DNA of 43,705 nt from Alteribacillus sp. YIM 98480 (GTDB lineage Bacteria > Bacillota > Bacilli > Bacillales > Marinococcaceae), in the NCBI RefSeq assembly GCF_009765375.1, contig NZ_VTOK01000024.1, forward strand, positions 1 to 43,705, given 5' to 3'. The notes below the pieces were generated by a model that worked only from the letters and a program-made list of their open reading frames with translations, made no database searches and was not told where the DNA came from. Positions 25,600 to 34,898 of this stretch are shown here, one piece after another. Each line of letters starts with the position of its first letter. The first letter of the stretch is position 1. The translations under genes were made by a program, and so were the position numbers.

Positions 25600-27208
25600 G
25601 TTTTTTCTCCTTTCGATCTATAACTTTTTCTATTTTTTCCATGCCAGGCAGCAGAAAACGTTCTTCTCGAGTAAAAAGAGATAAACGAACCAAAAGCCAT
25701 ATATACAGTAGAGCAGAAGCCAATGCTATAAGCAAAGACACTGCTGCAGCCCCTGGTCTTGTCGTGATAGAAAAAACATAAGAACAAGTGATATACAGTA
25801 CAACCGCTGTCAGACTCATTGTACCAAGTGATACGATTGCTTTTAGCATCCAGCGCCAATTGGGAAACATCATTAATTGCTTTTTGTAAATAAAAAAAAT
25901 ATTACAAAGAGCAGTCACTGCCATCCCCATTACAGTAGCTGCAGCTGCTCCCTTTTCATTAAATAAAGGTATCAGCCATACATTTCCTCCCGCTTTTATG
26001 AATAAACCAAGCACAAGAAAAAAAGCTGGGATAACAAAATAATCGTAGCCTTGCAGAACTGCGGAAGCAGCCATAATTAATCCGCTAAAAACAAGCGATA
26101 CGGCTAATATTTGAAGTATATCTGTACCTTTGGCGTTTTCAAACAACATAACATTGACAGGCTCCGCTATAATAAATAGACCTAAAGCAGCAGCAGCACC
26201 AATTAAAAAACTTACTTGTACAGCAAATGCTGCATACTGTTGAGAGGCTTTTACGTTTCCTTTAAGCTTTTCACTGCTTATAAGAGGAACGACCGCCATA
26301 GCAAACGATGTAGCTATAACAGTGCCAAATTGCAAAAGCGGCTGTCCTCTATCAAATATCCCCTTGCCGGCCTTTGCTTCTTCGGAAGACATGCCATAGA
26401 TTTGCAAAATACGAGCTACAGAAAAAGCGTCGATGAATTGATATAAAATAAATATCATGGCACCCATACAAACAAGCAATCCCTTGCTTAAAACTTTCGT
26501 ATTTACTTGTTTTATCTTTTCAATGACGTTAGGCCAATTCACATGATTATACCTTTGGTAATGGAGTGAAAAGTAAAACTTTATAAGGCAAACAGCTCCT
26601 GCAGCACTTCCTGCAATCGAGCCCACTGCTGCAGCCACTCCAGAAGCATAAGCTCCCTTTCCTAATAAAACGACAAAGAAGGCAAGTCCTAAAATAACCG
26701 CCACTCGAATACATTGCTCTACCACATGAGATACAGCAGTAGGTTTCATTTCTCCCATTCCTTGAAAATAACCTCTAAACGCAGAAAACACAGGAATAAA
26801 TAAACAAACCGCAGAAATGATACGAAGAGGTACATCCAGCCTTTTATCGCCCATTGCTGCAGCTATTGCATCGGCTCCAAAAAACAGACTTAAAAATATT
26901 GGTATATGCGTGAACAACAAAATTAGAAAAGAAGCATAAGCCATTTCTTCTGCTTTTTTTGCTCCTTCTTTTTCGTTTGTTTCCATCACTAACTTTGATA
27001 TGATTACCGGAAATCCATACATAGCAACCACCATAGCAGCCCCGTAAAAAGGGTATATTTGTTGATATACATAATACCCCACATCTCCAGTAATGTTTTG
27101 ATAAGGAACGCGGTACAAGGCACTCAGCACTTTCCCAAGAAATGCTGCACCAGTAACTAGAAAAGCTCCTTTCCATAAGCTTTTGCTTTTTATGTAAGGT
27201 TGCGGCAT
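25589..27208 (-). CDS. yabM: YabM-like polysaccharide flippase (MVF/SpoVB family)
   Basis: A 539-residue integral membrane protein with about 14 membrane segments and no large soluble part, of the MOP superfamily that includes SpoVB and MurJ-like flippases. Family-type stretches include GAFLVTGAAFLGKVLSALYR at the N-terminus and RGYFQGMGEMKPTAVSHVVE near residue 150. It would move a lipid-linked cell-wall or polysaccharide intermediate across the membrane; the cargo is not known. The ATG at 27208 has AGGGAG seven bases upstream; the frame could also begin with the GTG directly before it. SpoVB itself is normally elsewhere, so YabM is preferred by location. Confidence 0.88.
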   Translation of the reverse strand: MPQPYIKSKSLWKGAFLVTGAAFLGKVLSALYRVPYQNITGDVGYYVYQQIYPFYGAAMVVAMYGFPVIISKLVMETNEKEGAKKAEEMAYASFLILLFTHIPIFLSLFFGADAIAAAMGDKRLDVPLRIISAVCLFIPVFSAFRGYFQGMGEMKPTAVSHVVEQCIRVAVILGLAFFVVLLGKGAYASGVAAAVGSIAGSAAGAVCLIKFYFSLHYQRYNHVNWPNVIEKIKQVNTKVLSKGLLVCMGAMIFILYQFIDAFSVARILQIYGMSSEEAKAGKGIFDRGQPLLQFGTVIATSFAMAVVPLISSEKLKGNVKASQQYAAFAVQVSFLIGAAAALGLFIIAEPVNVMLFENAKGTDILQILAVSLVFSGLIMAASAVLQGYDYFVIPAFFLVLGLFIKAGGNVWLIPLFNEKGAAAATVMGMAVTALCNIFFIYKKQLMMFPNWRWMLKAIVSLGTMSLTAVVLYITCSYVFSITTRPGAAAVSLLIALASALLYIWLLVRLSLFTREERFLLPGMEKIEKVIDRKEKKHEQ

Positions 27209-27265
27209 CACAATTCTCCCTTTCGCTTTCCCAGTATATCACAGCAAAGAGAGAAAACAGATGAT

Positions 27266-27300
27266 GAAAAAGCTGCCTTTATTTGTTTAAAAGGCAGCTG
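27266..27300 (-). terminator. spoVT terminator
   Basis: On the minus strand AGCTGCCTTT and AAAGGCAGCT form a perfect 10-bp stem over a nine-base loop, followed by TTTTC. It separates spoVT from the flippase gene. Confidence 0.8.
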
Positions 27301-27338
27301 CATTTACTCTATACATGTGGACTTCAATACAAAAATGT

Positions 27339-27881
27339 TTATTGCTCCATTTGTCTTGCCAAAAAGCCGGCAGCTGTTTCAAGCAGTTTTCCAGAAATGG
27401 CTTCATCTACCTTGTCATCTTTTGCAATCATCACAACTGCTCCAATAGGATCACCGTTAGCTATGATAGGGGCCACCGCATACCCTCTCATTGTTTCTTC
27501 ATGGTCGCTTACGATGTTGTAATCTCCTTTATTAGAAGTTACTTTGGTTTTACGTTCATTGATTGCTTCTTCTACTGCAGCCCCGACACTTTTATTTGCA
27601 TAATCTTTCTTTACACCACCAGAAACAGCAATGAATGTATCTCGGTCTGCCACTAATACAGGGTGATGAAGGGTATCATATAAGGCCTCTGCATATTCTT
27701 TGGCAAAATCTCCAAGCTCAGAGATAGGAGAATACTTCTTCAAAATAACCTCTCCGTCTCGGTCCACAAATATCTCAAGAGGGTCTCCTTCTCTGATACG
27801 TAAAGTGCGTCGGATTTCTTTTGGTATTACAACTCTTCCTAAATCATCAATGCGGCGGACAATGCCTGTTGCTTTCATCAT
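27339..27881 (-). CDS. spoVT: stage V sporulation transcription factor SpoVT
   Basis: Forespore regulator that tunes sigma-G dependent genes. The 180-residue protein has an AbrB-type swapped-hairpin DNA-binding domain (residues 1-52: TGIVRRIDDLGRVVIPKEIRR, with LRIREGDPLEIFVD) and a C-terminal GAF-like domain that forms the tetramer (DRDTFIAVSGGVKKDY, YAVAPIIANGDPIGAVVM). The first 60 residues are almost the same as in B. subtilis, the GAF part less so. Two adjacent ATG codons (27881 and 27878) can both be reached from GGGAGG. Confidence 0.97.
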   Translation of the reverse strand: MMKATGIVRRIDDLGRVVIPKEIRRTLRIREGDPLEIFVDRDGEVILKKYSPISELGDFAKEYAEALYDTLHHPVLVADRDTFIAVSGGVKKDYANKSVGAAVEEAINERKTKVTSNKGDYNIVSDHEETMRGYAVAPIIANGDPIGAVVMIAKDDKVDEAISGKLLETAAGFLARQMEQ

Positions 27882-28022
27882 GGAAGTGTGCCTCCCTTTC
27901 TAAAGATGTTTTTCTAAAGATGGTCTAGAGACATAAGGATCAGTTCAATATACTGTTGCTTCCTTGTTCGAGGTAAATTATCTTAGTTGGAAGTTTCCCC
28001 GTCTCTTTCTTTTTATTGTTTT

Positions 28023-28052
28023 TATTATCCACCGCAGGTAAATTACTATTCA
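28023..28052 (-). promoter_or_regulatory. candidate sigma-G promoter of spoVT
   Basis: TGAATA (28047-28052) is a perfect sigma-G/sigma-F -35, and 17 bp further is GATAATA (28023-28029), one base off the sigma-G -10 CATAATA/CATACTA. The leader to spoVT would be about 135 bases. B. subtilis spoVT is sigma-G controlled. Confidence 0.4.
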
Positions 28053-28085
28053 TTATTTTTAAGAAAGTTACCATTTTCTTTTTTA

Positions 28086-31000
28086 TTAGGAAGAAGCAGT
28101 CTCTTCTTTTACTTTTTTTGTATCGGGTAATTTGTTTACTAACACTTCCATGATTTCTAAAAGACGTTTACCGGACATTCTGTTTTGATGGAGAACAAGT
28201 TTTATTTTCTGGCCGCTCGTGCCTAAACCTACCTCTCTCCCAAAGTCATTTACTGCTTCAAAAAGTTTAGAGCCATCAATATTTTTACTTGTCTCCTCTT
28301 CAATAAGAAGGATGGTTTTACCACCTTCTTGAACAATCGATTCGATACCACTTTCTCTTGCTTGTATTTTAATTTTGGACAATGTAAAGAGGTCCTTGGT
28401 CTCTTCTGGATAGTCACCAAACCGATCTACCATTTCATCTTGCAAATCCCTGAGGTCCTCTAGTGTTTCGAGTCCTTTAAAACGCTTATACATTTCAATT
28501 TTTTGCTTGGAATCATCGATATAACTTGCAGGAATGTAGGCATCAACCTTCACATCTATTTCTATTTCCGGTACTTTCACTTTTGGTTTATCAATTTTTC
28601 GCTCTTCAATCGCATCTTTAAGCATTTGTGAATATAAATCGAAACCTACTGACTCAATAAAGCCATGCTGTTCAGCACCTAAAAGATTCCCTGTCCCTCT
28701 AATGGATAAGTCTCTCATCGCAATTTTAAAACCAGAGCCAAGTTCCGTAAATTCTTTAATGGCCTGCAAACGTTTTTCTGCTATTTCGGTTAATACTTTA
28801 TCACGCTGATAAGTGAAATAGGCATATGCTACCCGGTTAGAGCGCCCAACTCTTCCTCTAATTTGATAAAGCTGAGAAAGCCCCATTTTATCGGCATTAT
28901 AAATAATTAATGTATTTACGTTTGGTATATCAACGCCTGTTTCGATGATGGTAGTCGTAACAAGAACATCTTTATTGCCTTCGAGAAAATCAATCATCAC
29001 AGATTCAAGTTCCTGCTCATTCATTTGGCCGTGAGCATATGCTACTTCTGCTTCTGGAACGAGCATAGACATTTGTTCTGCCATTCGGCTGATATCATCC
29101 ACCCTATTATACAAAAAGTATACTTGGCCGCCTCTGCTGAGTTCCCTTTCCACTGCCTCTTTAATAAGGGAGGCGTTATAATCAAGCACATACGTTTGTA
29201 CAGGAAATCGATTTTCTGGAGGTGTTTCGATAACTGATAAATCCCGGACTCCAAGCATCGACATATGCAGCGTTCTTGGTATTGGAGTTGCAGTTAATGT
29301 TAGGACATCAATATTCGCTTTTAATTTTTTAATTTTTTCTTTATGTGTTACACCAAATCGCTGCTCTTCATCAACTATTAAGAGACCTAAATCTTTAAAT
29401 TTTACATCTTTGGATAATATTCGGTGTGTGCCAATAACAATATCAACACCGCCCGTTTTTAACCCGTTGATTGTCTCCGTTTGTTGTTTTCGAGTCCGAA
29501 AACGACTTAATAATCCTATATTAATAGGATAATCGGAAAAGCGTTCAGAAATGGTGTCAAAATGCTGTTGGGCTAATATGGTAGTTGGTACAAGCAGAGC
29601 AACCTGCTTCCCGTCAAGAATAGCTTTAAAAACAGCACGGATCGCCACTTCTGTTTTTCCATAACCAACATCCCCGCACAATAGACGGTCCATCGGACGT
29701 TCTCTTTCCATATCTTCTTTGATTTCCTGTATAGCTTTTAGTTGATCTTCGGTCTCTTGATATGGAAAAGAAGAGGCAAATTCCTGCTCTTCTTCTTGAT
29801 TATCAGAAAAAGCATAGCCTTTAGATGCTTCTCGTTCAGCATATATTTTAATAAGATCATCTGCGATATCTTGAACAGAAGATTGAACTTTTCGTTTAAC
29901 TTTTTTCCAATCATTGCCGCCAAGAGCATAAATTTTTGGATCTTTTTCTTCCGAACCAACATACTTTTGCACTTGGTCAATTTGTTCGACAGGTACATAT
30001 AATTTATCGTTTCCGGCATAAGAAATATTTAAAAAGTCCTTATGGATACCGCCGACTTCCAGCGTTTCAATCCCTAAATACTTTCCAATACCGTGGTTGA
30101 TATGAACAACCAAATCTCCGACTTGAAGCTCCGAATAACTTTTTATTCGTTCAGCATTAGTAAGTTTTTGCCTGCGCTTCACTCTATTGAATTTTTTCGT
30201 AAACGTCTCTTGTTCAGTAACAACAGCAATCTTTTCCATTGGTAATTCGAAACCGCTGTTTAATTGACCGCGAACAATCGAAGCACGTTCCGAGGAAAAT
30301 GGACCGTTCCGTTGTACCCGATCGGCCTCTATATCATAATCGTCGAGGATATTTTCAAGACGTTTCGATCTATCATCATCACCTGCAACAAATACGACAG
30401 TATACCCGCTTTTCTGCCAGCGTTCCATTTCACTTTTTAAAACCGGCATTTGGCCATGAAATTGCTGCATGGCCTTACATTGAATATTCGCTACGTTTTG
30501 AGGCTGTATAGAAGGTATATTCCTTAAAAATAACGAGAAATAAATACGAGGATTTTTACACTTTACAAATAAATCGTTAAACCTTACCGACAATGAAATA
30601 TCATTTGGTATTTCCCCTTGTTCTAAAACGGTCGTAGACCATTCCGCTTCTTCTTTGTCTAATCGTTCTGCCATTTCCTGCACGCGGCTTATTTCATCAA
30701 GAAAAATGACAGTGTTCTCAGAAAAATAAGACAAAAGGGTTGTCGGCTTTTCATAAAAATATTCCATGTATTTGTATAGTCCCTGAAATCGGGTTTGTTC
30801 GGTCAAAAGTTCTTTTTCATACGTCAAATTTTCCTGTAGTTTTTCTTTTACTTTGCTGTCCTTTACTTTTTTAAGCGTTTGAGACAGTGATTCGTCAAGT
30901 TGATCGGCGGCTTTTTCATATTGCTCTTCATACAATATAGTTTCCTGTGCCGGCCCGATTACAGCTTCTGAGAGCGAATCTAAAGATCGTTGGTCATCCA

Positions 31001-31622
31001 CTCTAAAATATCGTAAAGAATCAATTTCTGTGTCGAATAATTCTATCCTTACAGGATTTTCTTCTGTTAAAGTATAAATATCAATAATTCCGCCTCGCAC
31101 ACTAAATTCCCCAGGAGCAGACACCATATCAGCCCGCTGGTAACCCAATGCCGATAAATCAGACAAAAACGTATCTAATTCTATATCTCTGCCTTGTTGT
31201 AAATGTATTTGGGAACTTTTCCACAGTTCGACCGGGGGAAGAAGACGTCTTACCCCAGCAACCGGTGCGATAACGATTCCATTGAACCCTTCAACAAGCT
31301 TATTCAGCACTTCAATCCTTTGCGACCTCATTTCAGGACTAGCAATGGCAATTTCAGAAGATATCAATTCATTTACTGGGTATAAATAGACATCATTCTC
31401 AACTAAATCTATTAAATCTTCATAAAGCTTTTGAGCCTGATATAACGTATGGGTAATCACAAGCTGCGGTCTATCTACCTCAGACTTAGTTAGAGACACA
31501 AAAAAGGTACGGGCAGAACCACTAAGGCCTGCCACTAACTGTTCGTTTAAATTATTTTCTATACCTTCTAACACTGCATTTACATGGTGATTCTCTGCCA
31601 GGGCTTTTTGCAATCCCTTCAT
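28086..31622 (-). CDS. mfd: transcription-repair coupling factor Mfd
   Basis: Removes RNA polymerase stalled at DNA damage and recruits UvrA. The 1178-residue protein has all the expected modules: a UvrB-like N-terminal region (about 1-350), the RNA polymerase-interacting CarD-like domain (near 500-570, starting at LQVGDLVVHINHGIGKYLG), and the RecG-like SF2 translocase with Walker A GDVGYGKTE (near 645), DEEQ (near 750), TATPIPRT and QIRGRVGRS. A C-terminal TRCF domain completes it. The length matches B. subtilis (1177). The ATG follows GGAGGAAAATGAGCC. The frame is intact throughout. Confidence 0.98.
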   Translation of the reverse strand: MKGLQKALAENHHVNAVLEGIENNLNEQLVAGLSGSARTFFVSLTKSEVDRPQLVITHTLYQAQKLYEDLIDLVENDVYLYPVNELISSEIAIASPEMRSQRIEVLNKLVEGFNGIVIAPVAGVRRLLPPVELWKSSQIHLQQGRDIELDTFLSDLSALGYQRADMVSAPGEFSVRGGIIDIYTLTEENPVRIELFDTEIDSLRYFRVDDQRSLDSLSEAVIGPAQETILYEEQYEKAADQLDESLSQTLKKVKDSKVKEKLQENLTYEKELLTEQTRFQGLYKYMEYFYEKPTTLLSYFSENTVIFLDEISRVQEMAERLDKEEAEWSTTVLEQGEIPNDISLSVRFNDLFVKCKNPRIYFSLFLRNIPSIQPQNVANIQCKAMQQFHGQMPVLKSEMERWQKSGYTVVFVAGDDDRSKRLENILDDYDIEADRVQRNGPFSSERASIVRGQLNSGFELPMEKIAVVTEQETFTKKFNRVKRRQKLTNAERIKSYSELQVGDLVVHINHGIGKYLGIETLEVGGIHKDFLNISYAGNDKLYVPVEQIDQVQKYVGSEEKDPKIYALGGNDWKKVKRKVQSSVQDIADDLIKIYAEREASKGYAFSDNQEEEQEFASSFPYQETEDQLKAIQEIKEDMERERPMDRLLCGDVGYGKTEVAIRAVFKAILDGKQVALLVPTTILAQQHFDTISERFSDYPINIGLLSRFRTRKQQTETINGLKTGGVDIVIGTHRILSKDVKFKDLGLLIVDEEQRFGVTHKEKIKKLKANIDVLTLTATPIPRTLHMSMLGVRDLSVIETPPENRFPVQTYVLDYNASLIKEAVERELSRGGQVYFLYNRVDDISRMAEQMSMLVPEAEVAYAHGQMNEQELESVMIDFLEGNKDVLVTTTIIETGVDIPNVNTLIIYNADKMGLSQLYQIRGRVGRSNRVAYAYFTYQRDKVLTEIAEKRLQAIKEFTELGSGFKIAMRDLSIRGTGNLLGAEQHGFIESVGFDLYSQMLKDAIEERKIDKPKVKVPEIEIDVKVDAYIPASYIDDSKQKIEMYKRFKGLETLEDLRDLQDEMVDRFGDYPEETKDLFTLSKIKIQARESGIESIVQEGGKTILLIEEETSKNIDGSKLFEAVNDFGREVGLGTSGQKIKLVLHQNRMSGKRLLEIMEVLVNKLPDTKKVKEETASS

Positions 31623-31793
31623 GGCTCATTTTCCTCCTTCGTTCCTTCCCCTAAAATCCCTTCGTATGACAACATGATATAAATTATTTTTAACGTGATT
31701 CTCTTACTAAAATAGTAGAACGGAAAATTTAATTGCTATTATACCCGTTTGAATATCTCCATAAAAGGTACTTTTTCCGTTTTTTATTAAGCA

Positions 31794-31847
31794 GAAAAAT
31801 GGGCCGGCTTCCTTCACGCGAAGTTGTTTATGAAGTGCCAGTCCCAA
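31794..31847 (-). terminator. fin terminator
   Basis: On the minus strand TGGG plus CTGGC pair with GCCGG plus CCCA (one bulged A and one G-U), with an inner CTTCA/TGAAG stem, followed by TTTTTC. It closes the pth-fin unit ahead of mfd. Confidence 0.65.
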
Positions 31848-31874
31848 TTTTTCTATATGCATATGGTCAACCTT

Positions 31875-32108
31875 CTAATGGATCCACCTATCTAACTCAT
31901 GAAAATGAGGATTATTTTCTAGAGCTTCCTCACAATTTTCACAAGTTACTCTTACATGGACATTCCCATCTGATCCATAGTGAATAATTTGCTGTTGTTC
32001 TTCATCTGTTAACTGATCAAACCCTAGACGGGGAGAAACCAATAACTCTTCGTCTTCAAGTGTCCCAATAGATGTGCCGCAATGCCGGCAATAATACTGA
32101 ATAGCCAT
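31875..32108 (-). CDS. fin: anti-sigma factor Fin (YabK), sigma-F to sigma-G switch
   Basis: A 77-residue zinc-binding protein. The start at ATG 32108 has AAAGGAG seven bases upstream and gives MAIQYYCRHCG, matching B. subtilis Fin; a longer frame would add nine basic residues without family support. Cysteine pairs CRHC (7 and 10) and CENC (near 55) form the zinc site. In B. subtilis Fin is made in the forespore and inhibits sigma-F-containing RNA polymerase so that sigma-G takes over. It lies between pth and mfd as expected. The C-terminus is several residues longer than in B. subtilis. Confidence 0.92.
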   Translation of the reverse strand: MAIQYYCRHCGTSIGTLEDEELLVSPRLGFDQLTDEEQQQIIHYGSDGNVHVRVTCENCEEALENNPHFHELDRWIH

Positions 32109-32198
32109 ATTACCGCTCCTTTTGCGATTGTACATGGTTTTAGACTTAACTGTTGTCTTAGTATGAACCGCAAAAATAGGAGCTATACTTCCGTTTGG

Positions 32199-32762
32199 TT
32201 AATTTTTCCTGTTGTATTGATTCATCACTTCATTAAATGGTTTAGTAAACCACGCTTCTGCTGCTTTTGCTGATAAATGAACGGTTTCTTCCACAGCTTT
32301 TTTATCACCTGGAGCAAACGTTCCAAGTACATGAGATGTCACTGAATCACCTTCTGCCGGCCGTCCAATTCCAATACGAACTCGTTTAAATTCCTTCGCT
32401 CCAAGTTGATTGATGATAGATTTTATACCGTTATGCCCGCCATGGCCTCCTTTCAAACGCAGACGCAGCGATCCTGGCTCTAAATCCAAGTCATCATAAA
32501 CGACCATAAGATTTTCCACTTCCACATTATAAAATGTCATAAGCGGACGTAGTGCTTCACCCGATAAATTCATGTAAGTCATTGGTTTGATGAGAAAAAT
32601 TTTTTCTCCTTCTGCTCTTGATTCGGCAATAAGACTCTTTTTTCCTTCTTTCCAAGACAAACCTAAATTATCGACTAATTTATCTAATACAGCAAACCCT
32701 ACATTATGACGTGTGTCTTTATATTTTTGACCGGGGTTCCCAAGTCCTGCGATAACTTTCAC
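32199..32762 (-). CDS. pth: peptidyl-tRNA hydrolase (SpoVC)
   Basis: Releases peptides from peptidyl-tRNA dropped by ribosomes; essential, and known as SpoVC in B. subtilis because of a sporulation allele. The start is GTG 32762 with AAGGGGAG nine bases upstream, giving MKVIAGLGNPGQKY as in the family (187 residues); the ATG at 32789 would add nine acidic residues upstream and has no clear ribosome site. Catalytic His is in YKDTRHNVGF, with LIKPMTYMNLSG, YDDLDLEPG and GGHGGHNGIKS following, and IRIGIGRP. All key residues are present. Confidence 0.96.
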   Translation of the reverse strand: MKVIAGLGNPGQKYKDTRHNVGFAVLDKLVDNLGLSWKEGKKSLIAESRAEGEKIFLIKPMTYMNLSGEALRPLMTFYNVEVENLMVVYDDLDLEPGSLRLRLKGGHGGHNGIKSIINQLGAKEFKRVRIGIGRPAEGDSVTSHVLGTFAPGDKKAVEETVHLSAKAAEAWFTKPFNEVMNQYNRKN

Positions 32763-32933
32763 GTTTACTTGCTCCCCTTCCGTTTCCATCTTGATTAGAA
32801 AAACTCTGCATACAGACCTATACAGGTAAAAGAACGGCTGCTAAAAACGCACGGTACTGTACGTTGAAAGCCTTAATCTTTTCAAACTATATTCCTTTAT
32901 TAGCATTGTAAAATTTCCTAGAAGTATAAAGAA

Positions 32934-33011
32934 CGCAGACAGCCGGGGCTTGTCCTTAAAGAAAAAGAGAGCCATTGCCCGCTTTTACTTAGACAACCTC
33001 TTCTGTCTGCG
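32934..33011. repeat. long multi-segment inverted repeat in the pth leader region
   Basis: CGCAGACAG (32934-32942) pairs perfectly with CTGTCTGCG (33003-33011). Inside, GGGG (32945-32948) pairs with CCTC (32997-33000, one G-U), TTGTC (32950-32954) with GACAA (32992-32996), and AAAG (32958-32961) with CTTT (32982-32985). That is 22 base pairs in a 78-base element with small internal loops. No T-run of terminator type follows. It may be a structured leader of the pth transcript or a small RNA. Confidence 0.6.
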
Positions 33012-33104
33012 ACAACATGAAACATATATATAAAGTTATGCCAATCAATTACTGGTAAAGTGCGGCAGCGGCACATCAAATCATATGCTTTTCTAGCTTA
33101 CGTC

Positions 33105-33136
33105 AAAAAGGCATAACCATAAAATACGGCTATACC
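33105..33136 (-). terminator. ctc terminator
   Basis: On the minus strand GGTATAGCC pairs with GGTTATGCC over nine positions (two G-U pairs), followed by TTTTTGACG. It is placed 12 bases after the ctc stop. Confidence 0.75.
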
Positions 33137-33148
33137 CTTTCTTCTATA

Positions 33149-33793
33149 TTACTCAGATTTTTCCTCTTCTTCTGAGTCCTCGCTAGTCTCAACTAATTCA
33201 GGTTCTTCTCCTTCAGCTTCATCTTCAGGCTCATGTTGTTGTTCAGGTGGAAGAACAGTTACTACGGTTTCTTCTGGTTCATTCGTAAATTCAAATGCTT
33301 TTCCAGATTTTAGATCGCTTACTTGAACGGAATCCCCGATATTTAACTCAGAAATGTCAACAGTGATTTCTTCAGGGATGTCTGTAGGAAGGGCGCGTAC
33401 AGTTACATTGTAGAGAAGTGGAGATAAAACTCCTCCTTCTTTTTCACCAGGAGCGTCGCCTACAAGATTTACAGCTACTTCCGCTTCCATTTCGGTTTTC
33501 AAGTCTACTTCGAAGAAATCAATGTGAACAAGATAGTCTTTTATTGGATCAACTTGAATATCATGAACAATAACTTTATGTTTTTTGTTTTCTCCCTCAA
33601 TATCCAATTCAATAATACCATTTCTGCCAACTTCGCGAAGGGTTTTTATAAAGGTGATATTTGGTACAGTAACAGCAGTGCTTTCTGTTTCTTTTCCATA
33701 AAGTACAGCAGGTACATATCCATCAAGGCGTAATTGTTTTGTTTCTGATCTTTTCAGATCTTTACGTGTCTTAGCTTCTAATACTGCAGACAT
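33149..33793 (-). CDS. ctc: 50S ribosomal protein bL25, long CTC form (general stress protein Ctc)
   Basis: Binds 5S rRNA in the large subunit. The 214-residue protein has the L25 domain (1-92: AVLEAKTRKDLKRSETKQLR, GYVPAVLYG) and the TL5/CTC C-terminal domain (95-185: VDLKTEMEAEVAVNLVGDAPG, SPLLYNVTVRALPTDIPEEI), then an acidic Glu/Asp/Ser tail. B. subtilis Ctc is induced by sigma-B. Here I find a good sigma-A-like promoter and no clear sigma-B one, so stress control may differ. The ATG follows GAGGTGA. Confidence 0.94.
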   Translation of the reverse strand: MSAVLEAKTRKDLKRSETKQLRLDGYVPAVLYGKETESTAVTVPNITFIKTLREVGRNGIIELDIEGENKKHKVIVHDIQVDPIKDYLVHIDFFEVDLKTEMEAEVAVNLVGDAPGEKEGGVLSPLLYNVTVRALPTDIPEEITVDISELNIGDSVQVSDLKSGKAFEFTNEPEETVVTVLPPEQQHEPEDEAEGEEPELVETSEDSEEEEKSE

Positions 33794-33853
33794 AGTGTTT
33801 CACCTCATTTAGTTTATCTTCTTGAATTCTCTATTTAACTCACTTAAAACGGG

Positions 33854-33882
33854 ATTTTACCATTCCATTGCCTAAAAATCAA
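33854..33882 (-). promoter_or_regulatory. probable sigma-A promoter of ctc
   Basis: TTGATT (33877-33882) and TAAAAT (33854-33859) lie 17 bp apart, with TGG before the -10 forming an extended -10. I looked for the sigma-B pattern GTTT...GGGTAT in this gap and did not find it. Confidence 0.55.
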
Positions 33883-33911
33883 GTATTTGGCCTTAAGCAG
33901 ACCCATACTCT

Positions 33912-34862
33912 TTATTCAAACAACGTGCTTACTGACGTTTGTTCATGCACGCGAATAATTGCTTCTGCAATTAATGGTGCTAGAGAAAGCTGTGTAATTT
34001 TATCTATTTCCTTCTCTTCTGGAAGAACAATGGTGTTCGTTACTGCCAGCTCTTTAATGTTTGAGTTTTGAATGCGTTCAATAGCAGGACCAGATAAGAC
34101 TGGATGTGTACTGCAAGCATATACATCCTTGGCTCCTGCTTCTAATAGAGCATCTGCAGCTAATGTCATCGTTCCAGCTGTATCAATTATATCGTCTACA
34201 ATAATCGCCGTTTTTCCTTCGACATTACCGACAATGTTCATTACTTCTGATACATTAGGCTTTGGCCGGCGTTTATCAATAATAGCAATGGGTGCTTTTA
34301 AACGGTCTGCCATCTTTCTTGCTCGAACAACCCCGCCATGGTCAGGAGAGACAATAACAGTATCTTCTACTCCTTTATCTTGAAAATGTTTGGACAAGAT
34401 TGGCTCTGCTAAGAGCTGATCTACTGGTATGTCGAAAAATCCCTGAATTTGCGTGGCATGCAGGTCAATCGTTAATACGCGAGTTGCCCCAGCTGTTTCA
34501 AGTAAGTTTGCAACTAGTTTTGAAGTAATTGGTTCTCTTGATCTTGCTTTTCGATCTTGACGGGCATATCCATAATAAGGAATGACCACATTAATCGTTT
34601 CTGCAGAGGCTCTTTTCATCGCATCGATCATAATAAGAAGTTCCATCAGGTGTTCATTCGCTGGTTCTGAAGTAGATTGAACCAAAAATACATCACAACC
34701 GCGGATGCTCTCTTCAATATTTACTTGAATCTCCCCATCACTAAACCGCTTCACTGAGCTTTTTCCCATCTCTACTCCGATTTGCTTGGTAACCTCGTGG
34801 GCCAGGTTAGGATTGGAGTTTAGGGTGAACACCTTCAAATAAGGATCGTCATAAATGGACAT
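33912..34862 (-). CDS. prs: ribose-phosphate pyrophosphokinase
   Basis: Makes PRPP from ribose 5-phosphate and ATP, feeding purine, pyrimidine, histidine, tryptophan and NAD synthesis. The 316-residue protein has the class I PRS motifs: [17 protein letters not shown] near 40, [20 protein letters not shown] near 100, [11 protein letters not shown] near 130, and the PRPP loop [13 protein letters not shown] near 215. The start is ATG 34862 with GGAGGG eight bases upstream; a TTG just before it is less likely. It follows glmU by 36 bases, and the pair is probably one operon from the promoter at 36298-36326. Confidence 0.97.
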   Translation of the reverse strand: MSIYDDPYLKVFTLNSNPNLAHEVTKQIGVEMGKSSVKRFSDGEIQVNIEESIRGCDVFLVQSTSEPANEHLMELLIMIDAMKRASAETINVVIPYYGYARQDRKARSREPITSKLVANLLETAGATRVLTIDLHATQIQGFFDIPVDQLLAEPILSKHFQDKGVEDTVIVSPDHGGVVRARKMADRLKAPIAIIDKRRPKPNVSEVMNIVGNVEGKTAIIVDDIIDTAGTMTLAADALLEAGAKDVYACSTHPVLSGPAIERIQNSNIKELAVTNTIVLPEEKEIDKITQLSLAPLIAEAIIRVHEQTSVSTLFE

Positions 34863-34898
34863 CAATTATTCCCTCCGTTACATTAGTTTAAAAAGTGG

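Larger units (their letters stand above)
32763..33148. other. ctc-pth intergenic region
   Basis: This 386-base gap contains the ctc terminator (33105-33136), a long structured inverted repeat (32934-33011), and the leader of pth. I see no open frame with a ribosome site and no convincing promoter, although the AT-rich 33012-33060 stretch upstream of the inverted repeat (minus strand) would be a natural place for one. Confidence 0.5.

Noticed and set aside
31733-31987. 84-codon plus-strand frame between mfd and fin
   Set aside because: It crosses the fin terminator hairpin and runs antisense into fin; no family resemblance.
33794-33911. Sigma-B promoter for ctc as in B. subtilis
   Set aside because: No GTTT...GGGTAT pair with 12 to 15 bp spacing was found; the best match is a sigma-A extended -10 promoter.
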